A stretch of DNA of 5,880 nt from CAZNFR01 sp964572225 (lineage in GTDB: Bacteria; Bacteroidota; Bacteroidia; Bacteroidales; GCA-2748055): positions 1 through 5,880 of the forward strand of contig CAZNFR010000145.1 of NCBI GenBank assembly GCA_964572225.1. The letters are read 5' to 3'. Positions 1 to 5,880 of the stretch are shown here, one piece after another (within the stretch, counting starts at the first letter, position 1; each line of letters begins with the position of its first letter). Made by a program: the position numbers and the translations under genes. The notes under the pieces were generated by a model. It did no database searches and had not been told where the DNA came from. It was given only the letters and a program-made list of their open reading frames with translations.

Positions 1-2404
1 ACTTTCCATAATCATTGGCCAGTTGCCAGTGGTCATTATAATTTTCTTCAGTAACGTATACACTACCAAAGAAGTGATCTCTGCTGTTGTCAAATCCGTC
101 GTTATCGCAAATTGCCACCGACATTCCCATAATTTTACCAATAAACAGGCTTGATCTGGAAGCCTCGGGATCAGTGTCAACATACTCATCAGTATAAACA
201 GCCATACTAAATTCATATATGTAATCATTTCCGGATTTTCTCATGGCAAAATCAGGAAAATGGGATGCGTAATCAGGGGTTATGCGGCTTCCCCATCCTG
301 TTCCGGCAATATCAACCACGACCTTGTTATAGGTAACTTCTCCATCAGCAGGAGCATCAGCGGCTATATGATAGGAAAAAGCATTTTCTGCGTTTTCTCC
401 GGTTTTATCGAAAACGTGGGCTCCACCGGAAGCATCTTCATCAATGAATACTTCAACGATATCGTAATTCGGGTAACCGGTATTTGGATATTCATATCCA
501 TCCACAAAAACATCGTCTGTCAGTTTAACAAGATAATACAAAAGGTTATCTTCCTGGGACCAAACTACTTTGAATGAAGCGTTATTGTCAGATTCTGGAA
601 TATCAGCCCCGTAATCAATCCATACATGGTTGATTGGGTACCAGGGTGACTCCTGCCACACTGCATCTGATCCATCCCCGTCGAAAACAGGACTTTCTGC
701 TACTTTTCTGGCAACAAAAGGAAAACTGGGAGCAAGTCCTTCCGGGGAAGTCAGTAATTCTATTCCTTCGGGGATCCCCAGGTTTCTGCTGTATTGCCTC
801 AACAAGGGATTATTCCAGTGTTCATGCACGCCTAATGAGGTTAAGGGAGTACCGTCTTTTTCAGGGTCATAGGTGATACCTTCCGGCCAGTTCGCAGGAT
901 CGGCTGCCTGGCGAAGATAATCGGTGACTCCGTACATATGGGGTCTGTATTCCTTGAGATCATCAGGATTATTATACTCGTATCGCAGGATATCAAAACA
1001 AACGGACTCCAGGGCTACCTGGTCCATGGATAAAAGCAGGGAATTACTCCAGTCGCCATTGAAAGGTTTGCTTGTGAAATGCTCCGGAGGATCAACCGCT
1101 TCAGGCCCACCCCATAATCCATCAACAAAGAAAAGAAGGGTATTTTGACCAATTTTCTCGTGACCCATGATATCCACAAATACCCTGTATTTTCCATAAC
1201 CGGTAGTACTTCCCAGGGGGGTGTCGTTATCGGGAGCAACCAGGCTGGGGTGCAGATGCTCTGCGCTTCCACGATAATGGGAACCAAAATGATTCTTGGT
1301 AGTGATGGTTATACCTGCTCTGGCATGCGCTTTTAGAGCACCAATGTTAATTATATAATCTGCCTCCGTCATTTCATCGAAAAACTTGTCGCTTCCTGCA
1401 GTTGTCATTACCGCACCATTATCGGAATAATGCATAATGGGATTTTCGTTTTCGGTTAACTGATAACGATCAAATTTGGTGACTTTCGCAGGGTCCTTGT
1501 CTCCAATTTTCAAATTCGGGAAGTCTGCCGTAAGGTAATCGGCATGATAGGCCCAAACGGAAGATCTGGGGTCGGCAATTACGATGTCCGATTCATTGAC
1601 ACCTACAATGTTAACCAAATGGTCAACCAGGGCATAAATTGAAAAGGGGGAAGTTTCTGCAGTTGGGTTCCGGTTTGATTTAACATTCAGATCGGAATCG
1701 GCTGCCCAGGATGAAGTTCCGTTATTCACCTTAATGTAAACAGTCTGTCCGGGTTGATAAGCCTCAGCCACCCCTAATTTTTTCTTATTGAAACTTTTAA
1801 AGATCTCATCCCAGGCACCGGCGAGGGTCTTTTCGGAAGTAAGCTTGAGAATTGCTTCTTCAAACATGTCTGAGATCACTTCCTGATTATTATTTTCCAC
1901 CCAGTAATAGTGATCAGCTTTTGTACCTCCGCCATCCTGCTTGGTAGCATCCGGATTATGAACCCATACTACTCTTCCCGGTTGATGTCCCACAGGCTCT
2001 CCAATAGGATCATTGGCGGTATAAAAATCATTATCCACATAATTATCAGCAGCTTCGGCATTCCTGTTGTATTGGACAAAACCATAAGTTGCAAAGCCGA
2101 TTGCAGCAATAATGAAAGCCCCTCCGACCAGGTATTTCTGTGCAATAAGTTTTCTTTTGGCAAATTTAAATGCAGCCAGTGAGCCGGTCACGCTAATCAG
2201 CCAGATCACAAAGGCAGTCATAAAAGGAAATGCTGCTTTCATACAGGGGTAACCTGCTCTTTGCGGTTTAGGTATCACTCTGATAAGAAACCAAAGGGTG
2301 GCAATAATTCCCATGATAATAAAAACCACTTTCGAGGGAACTTTTTTATTCATCAGTGAGCTCCTCAGTTTCCCAAACCGTTTATCAAATCTCGGATGTG
2401 TCAT
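1..2404 (-). CDS. Membrane-anchored DUF362 protein with C-terminal CBM9-like domain (3' end outside window)
   Basis: The frame reads without a stop from the ATG at 2404-2402 to the left edge, giving 801 codons with the stop outside. Residues about 26-43, 59-80 and 91-111 form three hydrophobic segments. The basic N-terminus and the basic second loop (KFAKRKL), followed by an acidic stretch after segment three, suggest that the rest is periplasmic. Residues about 143-555 match DUF362: YIKVNNG near 223, ESDIVIADP near 265, IGALKAHARAG around K358/H360, TKNHFGSHYRG after it, VDGLWGG near 428 and DQVALESVCFDIL at 461-473. Residues from about 570 onward resemble the CBM9-like fold (PF06452), with VFDGDGSDAVW, FKVVWSQEDNLLYYLVKL, DIVEVFIDED and a closing HWQLANDYG. 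That ending is typical, so probably only a few residues are missing. There is no CxxC cluster, so the ferredoxin module of many DUF362 proteins is absent. The biochemical role is unknown; a sugar-related one is inferred from the CBM9-like domain and the glycosidases upstream. An internal ATG at 2353 (M18) has a GAGGAG upstream, but the 2404 start is preferred because its leader resembles that of the GH2 gene. Confidence 0.9.
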   Translation of the reverse strand, partial: MTHPRFDKRFGKLRSSLMNKKVPSKVVFIIMGIIATLWFLIRVIPKPQRAGYPCMKAAFPFMTAFVIWLISVTGSLAAFKFAKRKLIAQKYLVGGAFIIAAIGFATYGFVQYNRNAEAADNYVDNDFYTANDPIGEPVGHQPGRVVWVHNPDATKQDGGGTKADHYYWVENNNQEVISDMFEEAILKLTSEKTLAGAWDEIFKSFNKKKLGVAEAYQPGQTVYIKVNNGTSSWAADSDLNVKSNRNPTAETSPFSIYALVDHLVNIVGVNESDIVIADPRSSVWAYHADYLTADFPNLKIGDKDPAKVTKFDRYQLTENENPIMHYSDNGAVMTTAGSDKFFDEMTEADYIINIGALKAHARAGITITTKNHFGSHYRGSAEHLHPSLVAPDNDTPLGSTTGYGKYRVFVDIMGHEKIGQNTLLFFVDGLWGGPEAVDPPEHFTSKPFNGDWSNSLLLSMDQVALESVCFDILRYEYNNPDDLKEYRPHMYGVTDYLRQAADPANWPEGITYDPEKDGTPLTSLGVHEHWNNPLLRQYSRNLGIPEGIELLTSPEGLAPSFPFVARKVAESPVFDGDGSDAVWQESPWYPINHVWIDYGADIPESDNNASFKVVWSQEDNLLYYLVKLTDDVFVDGYEYPNTGYPNYDIVEVFIDEDASGGAHVFDKTGENAENAFSYHIAADAPADGEVTYNKVVVDIAGTGWGSRITPDYASHFPDFAMRKSGNDYIYEFSMAVYTDEYVDTDPEASRSSLFIGKIMGMSVAICDNDGFDNSRDHFFGSVYVTEENYNDHWQLANDYGK

Positions 2405-2606
2405 TTTTAAAAGATTATGTTAGTTGTTGGTTAAATTGCATAAAAATACCCCTAAACACTTTGGTTTTCTTTTCTTGTCAGGCAATATGTAATTAAAATA
2501 GATTTAATCAACACATGTCACTCAGTCGCGGGTTTCAGGATAGTATCCGGCTAAATATAATCATTCGAATTTAAATAACCTAATAAAATCCTTAGTACGA
2601 ATATCA
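2405..2606 (-). other. 202-base intergenic region between GH2 and DUF362-CBM9 genes
   Basis: This AT-rich region has no credible ORF. It holds short palindromes (GGATA-G-TATCC at 2538-2548, ATTCGAAT at 2563-2570, ATTTAAAT at 2569-2576), none followed by a T-run that would make a rho-independent terminator. The length leaves room for a separate promoter for the DUF362-CBM9 gene, but read-through from the GH2 genes is equally possible. Confidence 0.6.
2441..2448 (-). promoter_or_regulatory. Weak candidate -7 promoter element
   Basis: On the minus strand this reads TATTTTTA, one base from the Bacteroidota primary sigma -7 consensus TAnnTTTG. It would leave a leader of about 30-40 bases before the ATG at 2404. 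No TTTG-like -33 element was found at suitable spacing, and such a motif is expected by chance in AT-rich DNA, so the call is tentative. Confidence 0.2.
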
Positions 2607-5192
2607 TCATGGAAGGTTAGGGAAATGACCGAGATATCGGTAATCCATCACTCCCGGATCAATGTTGATCTTTTCCTCGGGGTAGAAATATACTTTTTTG
2701 GAATTTCCCGGCAGAAGATCAAAAAAGTTATCACTGAAATGTCCTTTGATACCTGGTGTAATCAGTTCAACAAATCTGGCCGGACGATTGGAGGTGATGG
2801 TCATTTCAATGCCTTTATCTGTGGTTCTGCTTTCAATCCGAAATTCTGCTTCCAGAAGTTGCTGATCCATGGGTCTTACCGGAGAAATGAGGATTTCATC
2901 AAGGAGTTCATTTTTTCTGAATAAACTAACGGCGAGAAAGGAGTTGCCTGGATCCTTTACCATTTTGGTTCTTTTAAGAGGAATAGCTTGGATCAGGGTA
3001 GAACTGTTTCCTTTCAGAAGGACTTTTTTGCTGTGGGATTCACCCAGAATCTGTCCAAGTGAGTTGGTTTCATAAAACTGAAGGAAAAGATCCTGATTAT
3101 TCAGGGAATCGGTTATTCCAAAAATCAGAATTGAATCATTTCTGATTTCATGACTTAGAATAGTAGGAGCGAATGCCCTTTTGGCTTCGTAATGAGCTGC
3201 TTTATAATTTCCAAAATAGTCTACTGTTGCCCATGAGATCGTCGGCCAGCAGTCATTGATCTGCCAGTATAGCGATCCCATGCATCTGGGCATATTTCTT
3301 CTGTGAGCCTCAATGGCTTCCCTTGTGGCCAGTTGGTGGGAAAGTTGACTAAGGTAAATAAAGTGTTCAAAGCTTTCAGGGTTCCTGAAATATCTGCGCA
3401 AATACTGAAGCTGCATATCGTTACCATTATAACCGGGCTCGATCCAGTTCATATTGCTGCGCTGACGGTGGTCCAGTATCTCAGTAAACATACCCAGATC
3501 ATAATCAGCAGAAAAATAGTTAATCGTGCTCATCTCCGGGAAGGATTGCAATCCATATTCACTTACAAAGCGGGGTACATCTACCCCATAACTTTCAAAA
3601 TCCTTCTGGCCAAACCATATCGACCAGTCATGTTCATCGCCCGACTTCCTGTCGGGAAGGACATCTCCATAACTTTGGGGCGAAGAGGGCCAGTACGATT
3701 TCTCAGAGTCGTATTTTGCCACGGCTTCAGGAAGAATCTCATAAAAAATCCTTTCATAGGTTTTCCAGAGAAAGTCGTTGACTTCCTGCGAATACTGATC
3801 CTGCCAACCCCAGGTATGCCATCCTTTTAGGTTTTCATTATTCCCACACCATATAGCCATGCTTGGGTGATTTCTGAGGCGTATCACATTATATTCAGCT
3901 TCTTTACGAATATTTTCAAGATGCCCTTCATCCCCGGGTTGTAATGCACAGGCAAACATAAAATCCTGCCATACCAGGATTCCGTTTTCATCGCACAGAT
4001 CATAGAATATATCATTTTCGTAGATGGCACCGCCCCAAACCCTGAGCATATTCATATTTGCATCGACAGTCTCCCTGATCACCCTTTGGTATTTGGCAGT
4101 ATCCACCCTGGGAATGAAAATATCGCCAGGGATATAGTTGGCCCCTTTCATAAATACCGGAATGCCATTTACATCAAAACGGAAGGTTCTGCCCAGGGAA
4201 TCTTCCTCCTGCACCAGCTCTATGCTCCTGATTCCTAATCTTGTATTATTTTCGGCCAAAAGAGTATTTCCCTTTGAAATTGAAAAATGAAGGTCGTAAA
4301 GGTAAGCTTCGCCAAGCCCATTCGGCCACCACAATTTTGGATTTTCAAATTCCATTTCCAGGATTATTTCATTTAATCCCTTAGTCAGCTTTTCCTTTTG
4401 GCGGACCAATACAGTATTACCGGTTTTCGCTTCAAACTGGCAGGAATTTTCACCATCCGACTCCACTGTAAGTATCGCCTCATATACACTCCTATCCTTT
4501 CCAAAGGATTTTTGTTTCAGATGTATATCTCTGATAATCAATTCATTCCATGATCTGAGATACACGGGCCTCCAGATACCACTGGTGACAAGCCTGGGTC
4601 CCCAGTCCCAACCATAATGAAAGGGTGCTTTCCGTGTAAATACGTTGGTTTTTTCATCTGCCGGGGCCTGTTCATTGGTGGCTATCAAAACATAATCTAG
4701 TTTCCGAAGTTTTTCCATCCCTTTCTTCACCGGAGAATGAAAGAGTATTCTGATATGATTGTTTCCTTCAACCAGTATCTCCCTGCAGGCTTTCTCCCAT
4801 GAGATGAACATATTATCTGCCTGAACAATCAGACTGTCATTCAAAAAAACATCAGCATAGGTATCCAGTCCTTCAAATACAAGTTCCAGATTATTGGCCG
4901 AGAGTTGTTCCCGGCTCAGTTGGAAATTAGTTTCGTAAATCCAGTTAACATCCTCAATCCATTGAACCAGATCTTCATTTTTACCGATAAATGGATCCGG
5001 TATACGATTATTTTGCATCAAATCTGTGTGCACGGTTCCGGGGACTTCGGCAGGTATCTTTTCATTTTCACCCTCCTGATAGAAAAACCAGTTATCACTT
5101 AGGTCAATAATCTCAGATTTGTTCTCAGTATTCTCTTTGCAGGACTGAAGTGCCATAGGTATTAGTATTAAGGCTAATAGGCTGATTCTCAT
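2607..5192 (-). CDS. GH2 beta-mannosidase, lipoprotein (EC 3.2.1.25 likely)
   Basis: This complete 861-residue protein is close in length to characterised Bacteroides GH2 beta-mannosidases. It should release terminal beta-D-mannose from non-reducing ends with retention of configuration. A lipoprotein signal (residues 1-18, LQSC, Cys18) places it in the periplasm or on the surface. Domains in order are a jelly-roll sugar-binding domain (about 28-205) ending in GWDWGPR (194-200), a beta-mannosidase signature; an Ig-like GH2 domain (about 217-325); a TIM barrel (about 330-680); and C-terminal Ig-like domains with FSDNFFDLLPG at 819-829. The barrel holds LRVWGG (383-388), IWCGNNE with acid/base Glu453, RFVSEYG with nucleophile Glu545, and LYWQINDCWP (641-650). 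The 92-residue spacing of the two glutamates fits the family. All catalytic motifs are intact, so the enzyme is probably active. The ATG start is preceded by an A-rich leader rather than a Shine-Dalgarno site. It begins 37 bases after a paralogous GH2 gene, so co-transcription is likely. Related exo-glucosaminidase or endo-beta-mannosidase specificity cannot be excluded from sequence alone. Confidence 0.96.
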   Translation of the reverse strand: MRISLLALILIPMALQSCKENTENKSEIIDLSDNWFFYQEGENEKIPAEVPGTVHTDLMQNNRIPDPFIGKNEDLVQWIEDVNWIYETNFQLSREQLSANNLELVFEGLDTYADVFLNDSLIVQADNMFISWEKACREILVEGNNHIRILFHSPVKKGMEKLRKLDYVLIATNEQAPADEKTNVFTRKAPFHYGWDWGPRLVTSGIWRPVYLRSWNELIIRDIHLKQKSFGKDRSVYEAILTVESDGENSCQFEAKTGNTVLVRQKEKLTKGLNEIILEMEFENPKLWWPNGLGEAYLYDLHFSISKGNTLLAENNTRLGIRSIELVQEEDSLGRTFRFDVNGIPVFMKGANYIPGDIFIPRVDTAKYQRVIRETVDANMNMLRVWGGAIYENDIFYDLCDENGILVWQDFMFACALQPGDEGHLENIRKEAEYNVIRLRNHPSMAIWCGNNENLKGWHTWGWQDQYSQEVNDFLWKTYERIFYEILPEAVAKYDSEKSYWPSSPQSYGDVLPDRKSGDEHDWSIWFGQKDFESYGVDVPRFVSEYGLQSFPEMSTINYFSADYDLGMFTEILDHRQRSNMNWIEPGYNGNDMQLQYLRRYFRNPESFEHFIYLSQLSHQLATREAIEAHRRNMPRCMGSLYWQINDCWPTISWATVDYFGNYKAAHYEAKRAFAPTILSHEIRNDSILIFGITDSLNNQDLFLQFYETNSLGQILGESHSKKVLLKGNSSTLIQAIPLKRTKMVKDPGNSFLAVSLFRKNELLDEILISPVRPMDQQLLEAEFRIESRTTDKGIEMTITSNRPARFVELITPGIKGHFSDNFFDLLPGNSKKVYFYPEEKINIDPGVMDYRYLGHFPNLP
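3640..3656. repeat. Perfect inverted repeat inside the GH2 coding region
   Basis: CCCGAC-TTCCT-GTCGGG forms a 6-base-pair GC-rich stem with a 5-base loop. In the coding strand it covers residues 513-518 (PDRKSG), a loop before the conserved GD.H.W segment of the GH2 barrel. On the minus strand an overlapping alternative stem, CTTCC-CGACA-GGAAG, is also possible. It may be chance; a short dispersed palindromic element is the other option. Confidence 0.5.
5139..5192 (-). other. Lipoprotein signal peptide of the GH2 beta-mannosidase
   Basis: Residues 1-18 comprise Arg2, a hydrophobic core (LLALILIPMAL) and the lipobox L15-Q16-S17-C18. Signal peptidase II would cleave before Cys18, which would then be lipidated. 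The following residues K-E-N-T-E carry some acidic charge but are not a clear match to the acidic surface-export signals known in Bacteroidota, so surface versus periplasmic location is open. Confidence 0.85.
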
Positions 5193-5229
5193 TTTTATAA
5201 ATATTTAGTATGTCTCATTAATCCCGGGA
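5193..5229 (-). other. 37-base spacer between the tandem GH2 genes
   Basis: The spacer starts with the 8-base palindrome TCCCGGGA directly after the TAG stop (5229-5222). It then becomes A/T-rich and ends in TATTTATAAAA before the ATG. No Shine-Dalgarno sequence or terminator hairpin with a T-run is visible. The short spacing supports a single transcript through both GH2 genes. Confidence 0.6.
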
Positions 5230-5880
5230 CTATTCATAGGTATCAAATAGTGAAAGAATTCTGAGATTTTCCGGTCTGTCTTTGTCGTTTTCAGGAGCAA
5301 AGATTATGGTTTTTTTCTTTCCGGGAAGCAAATGAAAAAAATTATCGCTGAAAAAACCCGGACAATTATCAAATTGCAGATAAACCCCATACGTAAGCGT
5401 GTCAGATTTCAGGGTCAACATAGTTTTCCCGTACTTCTCATGAAATCCAGTTTCAATATTAGGTTTCCTAAGCAATAATTTTCGGGGAGCTTCGAAAAAA
5501 TAATGGTTGCATGACATGACTTTATCTGCAACTATTAGTTCCAGATTCAGGATTAAATCATCGGATTTCCCTTCAATACGTTTATCCCGCGCAATTTTTT
5601 CGATTATAGTATTCGAGTTTTCGGGGACCCGGACCGGCATATTCTTTTCATAAACAAGTGTCCCGTTAAATCTCATGACCTGTATTGAAAGCTCTCCTTT
5701 CATTTCCTCCGGATTGTCGTTGACTACATGTATGTCAATCTGATCGTCCCGGATAACGGCAAGAGGTAAAACGGGCTGGTACACGGTTTTAAGCCGGTAG
5801 TGCAAAGCTTTCCAGTTGCCGAAATAATCAATTCCTGACCAGGTAGCTGAGGGCCAGCAATCATTGAATTGCCAGTAGAG
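5230..5880 (-). CDS. GH2 beta-mannosidase-like protein, C-terminal part (5' end outside window)
   Basis: The frame is open at the right edge and ends in TAG at 5232-5230, giving 216 residues. The first residues visible, LYWQFNDCWP followed by a DYFGNWKALHY segment, align with residues 641 onward of the complete GH2 enzyme downstream (LYWQINDCWP and DYFGNYKAAHY). They mark the last strands of a GH2 TIM barrel. The remainder is Ig-like and carries FFSDNFFHLLPG near positions 5320-5355, matching the last domain of the neighbour, where 221 residues follow the same point. The gene is therefore a diverged tandem paralogue. The catalytic glutamates and any signal peptide lie outside the window, so activity cannot be judged. 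The conserved barrel end and normal C-terminus argue against a decayed gene. The TTG at 5805 is an internal leucine codon, not a start. It is probably co-transcribed with the next gene, 37 bases downstream. Confidence 0.9.
   Translation of the reverse strand, partial: LYWQFNDCWPSATWSGIDYFGNWKALHYRLKTVYQPVLPLAVIRDDQIDIHVVNDNPEEMKGELSIQVMRFNGTLVYEKNMPVRVPENSNTIIEKIARDKRIEGKSDDLILNLELIVADKVMSCNHYFFEAPRKLLLRKPNIETGFHEKYGKTMLTLKSDTLTYGVYLQFDNCPGFFSDNFFHLLPGKKKTIIFAPENDKDRPENLRILSLFDTYE

Noticed and set aside
260..1336. Several plus-strand open frames of 63-105 codons opposite the DUF362-CBM9 gene, and a minus-strand frame at 1015-1287
   Set aside because: They overlap one long, domain-rich minus-strand frame; their translations are low in recognisable motifs and they lack start signals.
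2235..2250. YPC at residues 52-54 of the DUF362 protein as a lipobox
   Set aside because: It lies between two membrane segments, the residues before the cysteine do not fit a lipobox, and no signal peptide core ends there.
2538..2548. GGATA-G-TATCC palindrome as a terminator for the GH2 gene
   Set aside because: The stem is short with almost no loop, and no T-run follows it on the minus strand.
3303..3830. 175-residue open frame on the plus strand opposite the GH2 gene
   Set aside because: It lies fully antisense to the TIM barrel with intact catalytic motifs, has no recognisable domain, and is explained by the codon pattern of the real gene.
5222..5229. TCCCGGGA palindrome after the stop of the upstream GH2 gene as an operator or terminator
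   Set aside because: Eight bases without a loop or T-run are too short to support either, and no second copy is seen near the other genes.
2607..5880. FSDNFF.LLPG motif shared by the two GH2 proteins as a novel signature
   Set aside because: It sits in the last Ig-like domain, where this kind of motif is common in GH2 beta-mannosidases, so it marks the family rather than something new.
1..5880. CRISPR arrays, tRNA or rRNA genes, insertion sequences
   Set aside because: No regularly spaced repeats, tRNA-like or rRNA-like stretches, transposase frames or terminal inverted repeats were seen on reading both strands.

Overview
The window looks like part of a carbohydrate-use locus from a member of the Bacteroidota. 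The evidence is the moderately AT-rich DNA, start codons preceded by A/T-rich leaders (both visible starts read AAAATGA) rather than Shine-Dalgarno sites, a lipoprotein-type signal on the glycosidase, and the protein families present. All genes supported here lie on the minus strand, so transcription runs from position 5880 towards position 1. Nothing on the plus strand is convincing.

In transcription order there are three genes. (1) 5880-5230 is the C-terminal quarter of a glycoside hydrolase family 2 (GH2) protein of the beta-mannosidase type; its 5' part lies outside the window. (2) 5192-2607, after a 37-base gap, is a complete 861-residue lipoprotein GH2 beta-mannosidase with both catalytic glutamates. 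It is a paralogue of gene 1. (3) 2404-1, after a 202-base gap, is a long protein of at least 801 residues that is still open at the left edge. It has three N-terminal membrane segments, a DUF362 domain without a ferredoxin module, and a C-terminal CBM9-like sugar-binding domain. This third reading frame has no stop inside the window and is easily missed.

A plausible reading is that the tandem beta-mannosidases remove terminal beta-linked mannose from glycans in the periplasm or at the cell surface. The membrane-anchored DUF362-CBM9 protein would face the same compartment, but its activity is unknown. No SusC/SusD pair, regulator, sulfatase, RNA gene, mobile element or CRISPR array is visible, so membership of a polysaccharide utilisation locus is inferred from the enzymes alone. 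The most unusual item is the DUF362-CBM9 protein. The rest is ordinary for a Bacteroidota glycan locus.
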